From Ostrinia nubilalis (taxonomy: Eukaryota > Arthropoda > Insecta > Lepidoptera > Crambidae): 64,000 bases of DNA. Below are positions 12,001-19,849 of the stretch, piece after piece. The notes beneath the pieces were generated by a model that did no database searches, was not told where the DNA came from, and worked only from the letters and a program-made list of their open reading frames with translations. The DNA lies in contig NC_087093.1 of NCBI RefSeq assembly GCF_963855985.1, positions 13,531,001 through 13,595,000 of the forward strand, read 5' to 3'. Position 1 is the first letter of the stretch; each line of letters begins with the position of its first letter. A program made the translations under genes and the position numbers.

Positions 12001-15000
12001 CAAGAATGCAAAGTAACACCCTGTATAAAGATTTTTAGATTATAGGTATCAAAAAGACGTGATGATTCATTATTCTGCTTTTTTTTTAAATGGTCTCCTA
12101 TTTCCGTGAATATTGCTGTAATTCTTTGTTAACCATTTTGTCCTTGCAGGTATGCCCAGCGCTGGGCCTGTGCGAGCAGACTCAAGAAGTGAGGAAAGTG
12201 TCCATCAACTTCGAGAAGTCCAACTGCCCGCTGTGCCTGTTCGCTGTCGAACAACTCGAGACCATGCTCAAGAACAACCGCACTGAGGTCAGTAGAAAAC
12301 AAGACTCTTCGAAACTAAGTATTTAAAATTGTTTATTTTTGAAGTTCTCGTAGAACCCTACTTCTTTTGCATTTGAGAGATACTACTGAAAATGTCACTT
12401 TTTGGTCCTTTAAAGTTAAACAGACAAATGTTTCAAAAGATGCAAAATACATAAGAGGCCCCACTGTTCATCTCGATGTGCCATCACATACTGAATCTTC
12501 ATTATTTATTCTGCAATTGACTATTATTAATAATCTGTATTGACAATTTCACAATTTGACATGTAATGAATATTATAAATAAATTTCTTATTCTTAGGTC
12601 ATCTAGATTCCCCTGCAAGAACTCTCTAATTTACCAAAGACAAATGGAAGATATACCTACACTCCCCACGCTGTCCAGACGGGTTGGAGAGGCCTGATGC
12701 TCGTATATTCTCCTTTATAGCTAGTTAATCTAATGACCCATGATTTATGTATTTTTCATCAAGCTCTTAAGTTTGATTGCTACTTCCCCTGACACATTGT
12801 ATAAAATTATTATTATTATTCCACAGGAGAACATCCGCCACGCTCTAGACAACCTTTGCACCCACCTGTCGACCAAACTTCAAACTGAGTGCGTGGACTT
12901 CGTGGATGCCTACACCAACCAACTGGTGGAGATGCTGGTCGCTAACATGGACGCTCAAGAAGTCTGCGTCTACCTTAAGCTGTGCACGGTAAGACTACTC
13001 ATACTCCTAGTCACTGTCATCATCACTTATATCAAGTCGTTTAGGCTCCATTGAAGTAGGACCAGGCCTGTTCATCTCCGCGAGTTTACATCGAAAACAA
13101 AACACGCACGATGGCCCACCTACAGGATACTATTCGACAAGGCCTCACATACGAACGAACATTGACTCACGCACGCGTATTCTTGTGTATGATGGAAGAA
13201 AATAAAGAAAATGGTGTACTAAATACTGTGCAGTATTTAACTGCCTAAATAATAATAAAAACAGAATGTACTTTTTTAAGTTGCCTCAAGACACTGAGAG
13301 GTAAATAAGTAGTTAATATTATTCATGATAATTCATGCTATATCATGTGTTTCTTGCGCCATTTTCCGCAGTTTGGCACTTAACGTCACATCATTTTACC
13401 GAAGTCAGTCCTATAGCTTCGGCGCAGTGCCGATCACTGACGTTTGTCAACAAAATGGTGCTTGACTCTTGAGACAGGCTAAATTACACCATATTGTTAA
13501 TGACATTGAACATACATTTTTTTAAATACCTTCGCGAAGTAAAACTTCTGTACGTAGTACTTATTATTATTCTGTGGTAGGACGCCCTCCAATTTAGCAG
13601 AGGCAAAAGTCAGAATTTAGCCTACACTCCACCCTGGCCAGGCAGACGGGTTGAGGAGGCCTGATTTTGGCATCAGTCGCCTTTAGTTTTACGACATCCA
13701 CAGCTAAGCGACATCCACAGCTAAGCACTGTACGAGTATATGCAATTTTTTCCCCGAGTATTCTCACCGCCGGCAAGAAAACTTCTGAATATCAACATTT
13801 TTCGTCATTTTGTCAAGTCAAACGTCAAGCTCTTATAGTTAAAACAAGTTTGCAAGTGCGACATGCGATTCGCATCTAGCATGATGGCTAAAAATGGTGG
13901 ATGGAAAAAAAATACACTCCTAAGACCATCACAGAATCTTTGCAATATGTAACATTATCAGCGGAACCACCGCAGAATTTATTAGTTTACATACTTTCTT
14001 TCACTATTTTACTCACATTTATTTATTTCTTCTGAAGGACACTTCGATTAAAACAGATCCACTAAAGATCACTCACTCGAGCATCGACAAATTCCACGAC
14101 AATCCTCAGCTGAATGCCGACAGGAACAACAGGAAGAAGTCTATGCTACCCGCACACATGCTCGTGAATGGCGATATCGGTAAGTTATTATTTAACAATT
14201 AGCTTTTGCCAAATCTGTTGAGTAGTTTGGCGCGAAAGAGTAATAAATATACATACATTGACAAGTTAAAGTTACTATTTGGCCACCACTTTACCTACTA
14301 TGACGTTGCTTTTTCTTATTCTGTGTTTGTAATAATTGAGATCACCGCAACCATACACAAGTAAAAATAATAATTATGGGGCCAGATTTTTTCCAAAAAA
14401 ATGTGTTACTTAAAACCTTTAGGTAATGTCCTAACCAAACTGGGAACATGTACACAAAGTAATGGCTACCAGTGGTTATGAAAGCCACTGAATAGCCACC
14501 AGATTACACGCCAAGACTTATTTCATTTTTAGTGGCTCTTAGAATTTACGTTTTAAAATCCATAAATAAACAATGCAATGCAATTCTCAAGCTTATTTTT
14601 GTCATAACACTTCTACGAGAATTTAAATAAATTAATTGAATTAGGTATTTAAATTGTAACATTTGAACAGAAACGAACGAAATTCCCGACGACACCGTGA
14701 ACGGTCGGCCCATCAACAAGGTATCGCAGAAGACCGTGTGTGTCGTCTGCGAGTTCGTCATGAAGGAGATCGACGAGCAGATCAAGGATAAACACAACGA
14801 GGTGAGTTCACAATAACTTATGCACTGTATTACCAAGGAATAAGGTTGCTTTCCGTCAACGCGAGTATTGAAATAATTCTTCTAGCTATTTACCTAGGTT
14901 TATGATGTAGTAAAGTTGATAGTATAGCAGACTGCACTGCAGGTTTAATTTTCCTAAAAAAAATTGCAATTACAACTACATGACGTGCCACAGTGATAAG

Positions 15001-18000
15001 CTGTCGTCGTCCGTATAGCACCGACGAACGAACACTCCATGCATTTTTTGCTTAGCAGAACGCAACTTCAATAAAATATTCTTCACTTACGTTACGTTAC
15101 TTACTTAATTCATAGATTTACGACTTTTCTCATACATATTTTTTTAATGTAAAGATATAAAGTTCTAACCACACGTTATGTAATATTAAAAGAGTATTGT
15201 TGATTTCAAAGCTAATTATAGCCCGACCAGGAACATAAAAACCCTGGCATAGAGGCTCGTCAATTGCATTTGATAGTGCAACACTGAGTGCAGTCGTACC
15301 TGTGTTAAAATAATAGGCTAACTTTATGTATCAGAATTCAGGATTACGGGCTAATTTGATATTTTCATAAATAACGAAAAAAGATTATATTGTAGGTAAC
15401 CTAGTTTAAATAAATTAAATGAAACCATCAATCGAGCTAGTAGGATTTACTCGTATTTTATTATTCATCAATAATCAAATTCAGAACTTGAATATTCAAC
15501 TGCAACGTCTGCTCATGAACGCTACAAACTCGGTGCTCCTTTCCCAATTCCATAAAATTCAACACTTACAAAGTGACAAAAAACTTTAAAATAGGTACCT
15601 AGTTGAAACAAACCACAGCTAATTTTCATAGTGGACTGTATAGTTCCAAAATACTGGACTGTCCTGTCGATGACATTGACAGTGGGGCGCCACCGTCTAT
15701 ACCGGATCGCTGGTTCAGATTTTTGCCATGTTGGAAACCATATAGTTGAACGATGGTAGCGCCCCCCTGTCATTGAGTTTGGTGGGACAGTTCAGCGTGG
15801 GTCATCTATACTATGTATACGATAAACATGTCAGTCAATTTGACAACCTTTGTCGGAAACATTATTCAATGAAAATATTGTCCGAACCCTTAGTATTTCA
15901 TTACCTACATTTTCATTACTTACATTTTTCACCCTTATTAAATAAGTTTGTTTACACTTTGACAGCAATAGACAGTTAAATTATTGACATGCAAGGTGAC
16001 ATCCAATGAAGTTGTCAGTTACTGTTGCCATTAAAAGAAATTAGTACCATTAGTTTTCCGCAACATGGCGAGGGTTTTTATGTTCCTGGTCGGGCTATAA
16101 TTCGCTTTCGAGGGCTAAAATTACTTACAAGTTGTCTAGAATTTGTTGGTTATTGAATCAAATACCCAACTATATCAATGCATTCTGCAACAGGATGAAA
16201 TCAAGAAGATAGTCCACGGCGTGTGCCGCCACATGCCCAAGTCGGTGCGCGCCGAGTGCGACCAGTTCGTGGAGAAGTACGCCGACCTCGTCATCAGCCT
16301 GCTGGCCCAGGAGCTCGAACCCGACCAGGTGTGCCAGCAGCTCAAGCTCTGCGACCCGCAGATCATAGCGCTGGATGGAATCAGAGGTAAGACCAACTGA
16401 AGAATTAGTCCTTATCCTCAGGAATGTGCAGAGAAAAATGGCGGATAAAGAGAAGGATAGATTAGTGGTGAACAGGAAAACGCCCTTCAAGACGTGACTA
16501 ACCCACTAAACTAAAAAGTACTCATTATTAAGCAGAATATATGGGTAGAGTATGGTGGTTCCTGCAGTGTAGAATAGGACTACCCCTACTCTTCCCGTGG
16601 ATGTCAAAAGAGGTGACTCCCCAACCCGTCTGGCCAGGGTGGGGAATGTAGGTTGACCGAATCCTCCATTTGCCTCTGGTAAGTTACAGAGGGTCGTCCA
16701 GCAGTGAAGACTAAATGAACTGATGATCAATTAGGAAAACTAAAGCAACCCACACAGCCCATATTCCACGGCATATGCCGTCACTTGCCCAAGTCGGTGC
16801 GCGCCGAGTGCGACCAGTTCGTGGAGAAGTACGCCGACCTCGCCATCAGCCTGCTGGCCCAGGAGCTCGAACCCGACCAGGTGTGCCAGCAGCTCAAGCT
16901 CTGCGACCCGCAGATCATAGCGCTGGATGGCATCAGAGGTAAGACCAATTGAAATAACGCTTCAAAATTTGTAGGAAATTGCCTCGAGGCTTGGGTCTTT
17001 TATTAGACGAACAAAGGTCTGATCATCACTTTCCATCAGGTGAGATGCAGACCAAGAGCTTCCTCGTTATGGATAAGAAAAAACATCAAAATTGGTTTAC
17101 AACTCTCGAAGATATCATTCAGTTGTAAAACCAATATTGCGACTGAGGTTTTTATGATTTTAAAAAACTACTCAGCTGATTTATGTAAATTAATAATTAT
17201 TTTCCAAATTTGTCCAGACGTGTTCGAGTAATAGAATCGAATGAAGTTGTAGTTTTTCTGTCAAAAAGCTCCTATGAGACCTTTCCAGCAAATGGGAAAA
17301 CGGGATAATCATATACATAATTTAATCAGTGAAATAGTGAGTGTGTAACAACGTAAGGATTTTAGCAAATTAGAGATGGTCCTAATATGGAGGATCCCTG
17401 CAGTGGAGACTAAATGACCAGATGATGGTAATAATAGACTTTGAAACTAAACAAGCGTCTGTTTCCCAGCAGAAGAGATCCTGGACTGCGCCGTATGCGA
17501 GACGGTGGTGTTGGCCGTCAAGAAAGTGCTCAACAACGACAAAGTGGACCGCAACATCGTGCACATCGTCGAGAAGTCCTGCGCCCTGCTGCCCGCCAAG
17601 TACTACGACAGGGTAAGTTGAATACTAACTAATAAATTGCTTACAGGTGGACAAAGAGTGGCTTTGACTCTCCAGCGCAAGTTTTTTGAAATCATTTAAC
17701 AAAAACACAGATTTTTTTCTGAAAAATGTTTCTTTAGAAGCGTCTATACCTCATCATATCTCTCGTGGCTTGTGTAGACAAACAAACAAAAAATCATAGC
17801 GCAAAACAAAACTAATGTGTCCAGCGAGTTAACGAGTTGTCAAAATGACAGATGACGCCCCTCGACCCCCGCGGAATTTTCTGTACGTGTTTTCCACCGT
17901 GAATAAAAAGCAAAAACATTGTTGATGCAAGCAAAAATGTGTAATGAAACAATGTTTTGTGTAGACAATTTTGTTGAATGTTGACATGTCTTTGTTGATT

Positions 18001-18225
18001 GTGTAGGGCATAACACGCGCTGTTATGTGTGCTGCTTTTATAAATTAAAGACAGGACTCCATTAATAGTGTTTTATTCCACCAGTGCCACACCATGATGG
18101 AGATATACGGAGACAGCGTGATCCACCTGATTGAAACCATGGGCGTCAAGGGTGTGTGCCAAAAGATCGGGCTCTGCAGCGCTTCGGAGGCCTTCGTCGT
18201 CGATATGCATAAGGGCAACCATTGA
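1..18225 (+). CDS. PSAP: Prosaposin (saposin precursor), 5'-truncated by window edge
   Basis: A polyprotein that would be secreted to the lysosome and cleaved into saposins, small disulfide-bonded lipid-binding proteins that present sphingolipids to lysosomal hydrolases. Exons join in phase: 2-88, 1026-1139, 1648-1838, 5953-6050, 6583-6824, 7496-7660, 10097-10231, 12150-12287, 12827-12988, 14038-14179, 14671-14801, 16194-16386, 17473-17612, 18085-18225 (TGA). This gives 692 residues in the window. Visible saposin-B units start with CxxC and end with VCxxxGLC-type motifs: the tail of one (VCSVAGLC), then complete units on exons 2-3, 4-5, 6-8, 8-9, 11-12 and 13-14. Signal peptide and N-terminal domains lie outside the window. 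Every exon has GT-AG borders and phases close perfectly, so the model is strong. Exons 6 and 12 have tandem copies in the following introns, and intron 3 holds an exon-derived array. Insect saposin-related proteins also have many SapB repeats (family knowledge). Confidence 0.93.
2..88 (+). CDS. PSAP: Prosaposin exon (end of a SapB domain), left-truncated
   Basis: Open from the window edge. It reads ...LASQMNPQAVCSVAGLCN..., the last helix and final cysteines of a SapB unit, and ends GCTTAT|GTAAGT in phase 0. The ATG at 14 is internal methionine, not a start. Confidence 0.85.
96..898. mobile_element. Dispersed repeat copy 1 with THAP-like coding remnant
   Basis: This is one of three copies in prosaposin introns (also 3636-4100 and 13062-13565). 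The shared left end is CAGGCCTGTTCATCTCCGCG and the shared right end is CTTCTGTACGTAGTACTTAT. Bases 248-316 read WCTKYCAVFNCLNNNTNTEF, the C-x4-C start of a THAP zinc finger, continuing after an insertion as FFRLPQDTER and a GTAAAT donor. It is broken by a 5'-truncated retrotransposon at 306-581. Confidence 0.6.
306..581 (-). mobile_element. 5'-truncated non-LTR retrotransposon insertion
   Basis: A 276 bp insert is flanked by a perfect 12 bp target duplication (CAAACACAGAAT at 294-305 and 582-593). The uninterrupted site is seen in the sister repeat at 13260. On the minus strand it encodes the C-terminal tail of an element protein (KELAKRLTEVTGDQ, GQRISLVIQRGNAASLLGT) ending at a stop, then an AT-rich 3' UTR. 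This is the pattern left by target-primed reverse transcription. The element family is not named with confidence. Confidence 0.7.
1026..1139 (+). CDS. PSAP: Prosaposin exon 2: SapB N-terminal half
   Basis: TTTTATAG|AAC...CAG|GTAAGA, 38 codons, phase 0 to 0. It contains SCNNCRQTVAVARRRF, the opening CxxC helix of a SapB unit completed by exon 3. Confidence 0.9.
1221..1423. mobile_element. PIF/Harbinger-like MITE, copy A
   Basis: The terminal inverted repeat starts GGCCCAGAACAGACGGTGAA and the element is flanked by 3 bp TAA duplications (1218-1220, 1424-1426). Copies B (3196-3388) and C (63200-63391) have TTA duplications. A 3 bp TWA target duplication is characteristic of the PIF/Harbinger superfamily. 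Confidence 0.75.
1648..1838 (+). CDS. PSAP: Prosaposin exon 3: SapB C-terminal half
   Basis: CATCCAG|GTG...ACTGA|GTGAGT, phase 0 to 2. It contains CRNMDSLSDSCSMLIFQYY and VCHVSGQC. The 3' part of this exon, from the codons for YENILE through the 5' splice site, founds the tandem array that follows. The coding sequence itself holds a perfect triple heat-shock element at 1709-1723 (GAA-nn-TTC-nn-GAA). Confidence 0.9.
1859..3195 (+). repeat. Eight-unit tandem array copied from prosaposin exon 3
   Basis: Units of 175-178 bp start (at their ATGCTACGAG) at 1881, 2057, 2232, 2407, 2584, 2761, 2939 and 3116. Each unit is the 3' 120-odd bp of exon 3, its 5' splice site and about 40 bp of intron. Units carry indels and an in-frame stop, so they do not code. 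All eight contain GAACATTCTAGAAC (perfect heat-shock element), TGACGTCA (CRE) and CCACGTGA (E-box). Units 1-7 keep the donor ACTGA|GTGAGT. The last unit is split by a MITE at 3196-3388 and resumes to about 3450. A more decayed unit lies at about 4125-4260. Confidence 0.95.
1881..3175. promoter_or_regulatory. Candidate HSE/CRE/E-box enhancer array in intron 3
   Basis: Each array unit holds, in fixed order within about 70 bp, nGAAnnTTCnnGAAn (HSF site), the full palindrome TGACGTCA (CREB/ATF site) and CACGTG in the context CCACGTGA (bHLH-Zip site, as used by MITF/TFE factors on lysosomal genes). Exon 3 has the HSE but not the CRE or E-box: its matching bases read TTGACCCCTGAG and CCATGTCA. The last two sites therefore arose in the founder unit and were then amplified. 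The motifs are seen; activity is inference. Confidence 0.4.
3196..3388. mobile_element. PIF/Harbinger-like MITE, copy B, inside the exon-3 array
   Basis: Same family as 1221-1423, in the opposite orientation, with TTA duplications at 3193-3195 and 3389-3391. It interrupts the eighth array unit between GTGCAC and CAGGTTCC, so it landed after the array formed. Confidence 0.8.
3468..3634. mobile_element. MITE with 34 bp terminal inverted repeats
   Basis: TACCATGAGTTTACGTTAGG at the left is mirrored by CCTAACGTAAACTCATGGTA at the right, with TA at both ends. The interior is noncoding. The TA ends suggest a Tc1/mariner-type non-autonomous element. Confidence 0.75.
3636..4100. mobile_element. Dispersed THAP-remnant repeat, copy 2
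   Basis: Matches 96-898 without the retrotransposon insert but with a frame break in the C-x4-C region. The right end is CGTAGTACTTAT. It directly abuts the MITE at 3468-3634. Confidence 0.7.
4398..5888. mobile_element. TIR element, copy 1, carrying a nested foldback element
   Basis: The left end TATAGCCCGACCAGGAACAT is mirrored at the right by ATGTTCCTGGTCAGGCTATA. The same element lies at 15217-16099 in the opposite orientation and is 0.6 kb shorter because it lacks the insert at 5003-5750. No coding frame is seen. Confidence 0.8.
5003..5750. repeat. Foldback element with 250 bp arms
   Basis: Arms at about 5029-5282 and 5470-5722 are near-perfect reverse complements around a loop of about 190 bp, with outer ends GAAGAACGGTCA/TGACCGTTCTTC. 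Comparison with the empty site in the sister element (15340-15370) shows a clean insertion with no obvious target duplication. Confidence 0.8.
5953..6050 (+). CDS. PSAP: Prosaposin exon 4: SapB N-terminal half
   Basis: TTCTAG|TGATGTC...AAAG|GTAGGT, phase 2 to 1. It reads DDVPCEFCEQLVKHMRDTL, the CxxC helix of the next SapB unit. Confidence 0.9.
6583..6824 (+). CDS. PSAP: Prosaposin exon 5: SapB C-terminal half and linker
   Basis: AACTAG|GTCTCTGC...TACAAG|GTGCGT, phase 1 to 0. It completes the SapB unit (TECLHLAEQYYPMVYHYL, VCQLMGMCGKK) and adds a Pro-rich linker that would hold an inter-saposin processing site. Confidence 0.9.
6955..7125. mobile_element. Lepidopteran interspersed repeat fragment, possibly Helitron-like
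   Basis: It contains CATAACTCAACAACGCCTGG and ends GCCACGGGCTGAAGGCTAGT. The CTAG end fits a Helitron terminus, but no hairpin or second copy in the window confirms it. Confidence 0.3.
7214..7382. mobile_element. MITE with about 60 bp inverted repeats
   Basis: TAAAGCCTGGTCCGTGAGCA at the left and TGCTCACGGACCAGGCTTTA at the right, with arms extending inward to AAGGATGGG. Noncoding. Confidence 0.8.
7496..7660 (+). CDS. PSAP: Prosaposin exon 6: linker and SapB start
   Basis: CTTCTTCAG|GTG...ACTGAG|GTGAGA, 55 codons, phase 0 to 0. It contains AGCSFCQYFLHYLQVELSD. Three further copies lie at 8239-8402, 9021-9176 and 9408-9494. This one is taken as the used exon because only it has a pyrimidine-rich acceptor in the correct phase. 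Confidence 0.88.
7668..8235 (-). mobile_element. Nested RTE-type LINE 3' ends
   Basis: On the minus strand the 3' end of an RTE-like ORF ([14 protein letters not shown] and related) begins right after exon 6. It is interrupted at about 7740-8030 by a second, divergent copy (GGGLCPAVDVIWLK). The same LINE segments reappear beside each downstream exon-6 copy. Confidence 0.7.
8239..8402 (+). pseudogene. Tandem copy 2 of prosaposin exon 6
   Basis: From AAGCAAGAG at 8247 to ACTGAG|GTGAGA it matches exon 6 except for three adjacent third-position changes, all synonymous (codons for V-E-L). The donor is intact. The acceptor side is changed: after CAG there are 8 rather than 9 bases before the shared AAG codon, which puts it out of phase. 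Only the weak acceptor TGAG|TAC would be in phase. Confidence 0.7.
8690..8811. mobile_element. Hairpin MITE inside LINE fragment, copy 1
   Basis: ATGCCCGTTTTCACCATCAA at the left, TTGATGGTGAAAACGGGCAT at the right, with arms spanning most of the element. Other copies are at 9564-9681 and 48804-48926. It was carried along when exon 6 and its flank were duplicated. Confidence 0.8.
8812..9000 (-). mobile_element. RTE-type LINE 3' fragment
   Basis: Continues the LINE sequence interrupted by the MITE (CCACCTTGTGGATGGATTCC, CCATCGGCCGTCAGTTCTG). Confidence 0.6.
9021..9176 (+). pseudogene. Tandem copy 3 of prosaposin exon 6
   Basis: Identical in coding sequence to copy 2, sharing its three synonymous differences from exon 6, with an intact donor. 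The upstream AAGAAG|GTAC is not a credible in-phase acceptor. Confidence 0.7.
9408..9494 (+). pseudogene. Truncated copy 4 of prosaposin exon 6
   Basis: Only the 3' half remains (from AGGATGCCTCAGAG), with TAT changed to a TAA stop in CTGCACTAACTG. The donor ACTGAG|GTGAGA is still intact. Confidence 0.75.
9564..9681. mobile_element. Hairpin MITE inside LINE fragment, copy 2
   Basis: Duplicate of 8690-8811 at the same position relative to the LINE and exon copy. Confidence 0.8.
10097..10231 (+). CDS. PSAP: Prosaposin exon 7: SapB middle
   Basis: TTTTATAG|GATGAG...GCCAGT|GTGAGT, 45 codons, phase 0 to 0. It reads DEIKEAVNKACDRLPKS, then ECRTFVTNYGPAVIALL, the two central helices of the SapB unit begun in exon 6. 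Confidence 0.9.
10768..12026 (-). mobile_element. Degenerate Tc1/mariner-like transposon
   Basis: The inverted ends TATACACCGTGTTACTTTGC and GCAAAGTAACACCCTGTATA are mirrored, with arms of about 45 bp. On the minus strand 11451-11516 reads WIGRGGPVAWPPRPSDLTPM and about 11560-11582 reads QQDGASP, in different frames. These are recognisable pieces of a DDE transposase (QQDGAPxH...W.GR.GP..WPPRSPDLTP). Stops and frameshifts make it inactive. Confidence 0.7.
12150..12287 (+). CDS. PSAP: Prosaposin exon 8: SapB end and next SapB start
   Basis: CTTGCAG|GTATGC...ACTGAG|GTCAGT, 46 codons. VCPALGLCEQ closes one SapB unit and SNCPLCLFAVEQLETML opens the next, so this exon bridges two saposins. Confidence 0.9.
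12827..12988 (+). CDS. PSAP: Prosaposin exon 9: SapB C-terminal half
   Basis: TTCCACAG|GAGAAC...TGCACG|GTAAGA, 54 codons, phase 0 to 0. It holds NLCTHLSTKLQTECVDFVD and VCVYLKLC. Confidence 0.9.
13062..13565. mobile_element. Dispersed THAP-remnant repeat, copy 3
   Basis: The least interrupted copy. It reads YCAVFNCLNNNKNRMYFFKL then PQDTER and a GTAAAT donor, the front half of a THAP domain. It has the same ends as 96-898. Confidence 0.7.
13570..13690. repeat. Interspersed repeat fragment (CCACCCTGGCCAGACGGG family)
   Basis: Related pieces lie at about 1465-1590, 12595-12700, 16540-16730, 17375-17427 and 48598-48740. They share TAATTTACCAGAGGCAAATG, CCACCCTGGCCAGACGGGTT and CTGCAGTGGAGACTAAATG. 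They probably come from a LINE or SINE 3' end. Confidence 0.5.
14038..14179 (+). CDS. PSAP: Prosaposin exon 10: inter-saposin linker
   Basis: TTCTGAAG|GACACT...GATATCG|GTAAGT, phase 0 to 1. It encodes a Lys/Asn/His-rich linker with the basic run RNNRKKS and no cysteines, a likely precursor-processing region. Confidence 0.85.
14671..14801 (+). CDS. PSAP: Prosaposin exon 11: SapB N-terminal half
   Basis: TTGAACAG|AAACG...AACGAG|GTGAGT, phase 1 to 0. It contains TVCVVCEFVMKEIDEQI, the opening CxxC helix. Confidence 0.9.
15217..16099. mobile_element. TIR element, copy 2 (uninterrupted)
   Basis: Inverted copy of 4398-5888, without the nested foldback. Ends are TATAGCCCGACCAGGAACAT / ATGTTCCTGGTCGGGCTATA. 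It contains a small extra segment near 15640-15800. Confidence 0.8.
16194..16386 (+). CDS. PSAP: Prosaposin exon 12: SapB C-terminal half
   Basis: TGCAACAG|GATGAA...ATCAGAG|GTAAGA, phase 0 to 1. It contains HGVCRHMPKSVRAECDQF and VCQQLKLCDPQ. A near-identical second copy of this exon lies 0.4 kb downstream at 16758-16938. Confidence 0.9.
16540..16730. repeat. Interspersed repeat between exon 12 and its copy
   Basis: It carries GTGGTTCCTGCAGTGTAGAA, CCCCAACCCGTCTGGCCAGG and the end GGGTCGTCCAGCAGTGAAGA. A relative lies after the exon-12 copy at 17375-17427. Recombination between such repeats could have made the exon duplication. Confidence 0.5.
16758..16938 (+). CDS. PSAP: Duplicate of prosaposin exon 12, candidate alternative exon
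   Basis: This is a second copy of exon 12 with no stop codon, all SapB cysteines (GICRHL, AECDQF, VCQQLKLC) and the same 5' splice site (ATCAGAG|GTAAGA). An upstream CACACAG|CCC gives an in-phase acceptor. Like exon 12 it runs phase 0 to 1, so using both in one transcript would shift the frame, while swapping one for the other keeps it. It differs from exon 12 by V>F, V>I, M>L and V>A plus two synonymous changes, and its first five codons are replaced. It could be a mutually exclusive exon or a recent dead duplicate. Confidence 0.5.
17473..17612 (+). CDS. PSAP: Prosaposin exon 13: last SapB, N-terminal half
   Basis: TTCCCAGCAG|AAGAG...GACAGG|GTAAGT, phase 1 to 0. It contains EILDCAVCETVVLAVKKVL. 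Confidence 0.9.
18085..18225 (+). CDS. PSAP: Prosaposin exon 14: last SapB, C-terminal half and stop
   Basis: TTCCACCAG|TGCCAC... ends with VCQKIGLCSASEAFVVDMHK and TGA at 18223-18225. The exon continues only three bases past the stop to a GTAAGT, so most of the 3' UTR would be on a further exon. Confidence 0.9.
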   Translation, partial: CHTMMEIYGDSVIHLIETMGVKGVCQKIGLCSASEAFVVDMHKGNH

Positions 18226-18694
18226 TGGGTAAGTTTGCGTGATGATGATGATATTATATTCTTAACGCGTCTGTGCTACAACTGTTCAGATTCAGTTAGG
18301 TTATTATGTCACGTGATTAATCATGTCACAGAGTAGGTAAGGTCCAAGTGACTCCCTACAGTGGCACTGCCTGCATCATAACAAACGAAACTTGGAAAAG
18401 TACCCTTTGGAAAAATCATAAGGAGACAACTTCAATTACTAAACAAGGCACATTTATTTGACTCATTTAGATGCAGTGCCCCAGACGACTAAACACTTTC
18501 TAAATGATATTTTCATACAAAATAAAAGTCTAAATATGTCATAAATGGTTCAATTTTCCCTAAGGCTCATAGTGTAACCTAGGATTTTGACTCATACAAC
18601 CACCATACAAACGGCAATATTTTTGACAACCTTACAATGTCTGACAAAATAATGTTGCCAGTCTAATGTTTACATTATTTATCTATTGTTTCAG

Positions 18695-19310
18695 GATAAG
18701 CAGGTCGAACAATCTTCGTGAGATTGTAGCCGCATTAGTAATCTCCATTTTAATATTATTATGTAAGTCATGATTTTTTTACCAAAACCATGTAGAATTA
18801 AGTTTGGTTTGTTTCAAGAGAAGTATTGTGACTTTTTCTTTCATGTACTTTCTTTTTCGTAGTTTCCTTATTTTACGCTAAGTATTTTTTTATTAATCGT
18901 GGATTTATTGGAGACTAAAATTCAATTAGCCCCTATTTTTATAAAATGTGTGTAAATTTTTAAATCCAAAAGTGTACTTATGTTTTATGCGTACAATAAT
19001 AGCTTCATCAAGTTAAAATAATATCATCTTAACGTAAAGTTGGCTCATAATACATTATAATGTCATATCGTAATAATATGAATAACCGCAGATTATAGCT
19101 AACAATATTTTATTGCGAAATGTAATTAACTCACGCTAGCCTGTGATAAGTCATTTGTAAACTGTTTCTATATAAAAAGTAAAGTTTGGAAAAGTATCAT
19201 TCGTGTTTTATTTCATAGTACGCCCCATTGCAATATGCGACAACGATGTTTAACTAAATTCTGAAATGTATAAAAAATGTTCAAAAATAAATTGACTATT
19301 TTATTCACAA
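18695..19310 (+). other. PSAP: Prosaposin 3' UTR exon (inferred)
   Basis: ATTGTTTCAG at 18685-18694 is a good acceptor pairing with the GTAAGT that follows the stop codon by 3 bp. No coding frame follows. AATAAA at about 19287 is the first clear polyadenylation hexamer. The 3' boundary is a guess. Confidence 0.5.
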
Positions 19311-19569
19311 GAATTATTTTACATTATAGAAATAACAAGATAGTTACTTGAAAAATAAATATTTACATGATTACGTCCCCGCTAAAAAGACATTGGCATT
19401 TTAAAGTGGCAGATGCTAAAAAGAATGCAGCATTATTTTACAGATTGCAATAATCTCTTTATTTACCAGCAATCAAAATGGATTGGGAAGCTTATTCCTC
19501 CAGGACAGCAGCTCGTGATTAACGATAGTATTCAATATTTATCGTGCCAGCTCCGGCTCCTTCGGGTTA

Positions 19570-19842
19570 ATACAGGGTGTTAGGTAAATGGGTATATGAG
19601 CCGACACTAGCCCATGTTAACATGGTCATATATAAATGGTATGGTGAAGTCAGAAATTTGATGTAATCATTTTATTTTTTTTAATTTTCATACAAAATAA
19701 ATTTTATAAAATCCGATTTGTATGAAAATAAAAATAATTAAAATGAAGATATCAATTTTCTGACCTCACCATACCATTTATATGACCATGTTAATATGGG
19801 CTAGTGTCGGCTCATATACCCATTTACGTAACATCCTGTATA
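19570..19842. mobile_element. MITE with about 90 bp inverted arms
   Basis: TACAGGGTGTTAGGTAAATG at the left and CATTTACGTAACATCCTGTA at the right. Arms include GCCGACACTAGCCCATGTTA and its complement. It lies between the converging prosaposin and NME5 genes; 19311-19569 shows nothing else. Confidence 0.8.
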
Positions 19843-19849
19843 GTAACCT

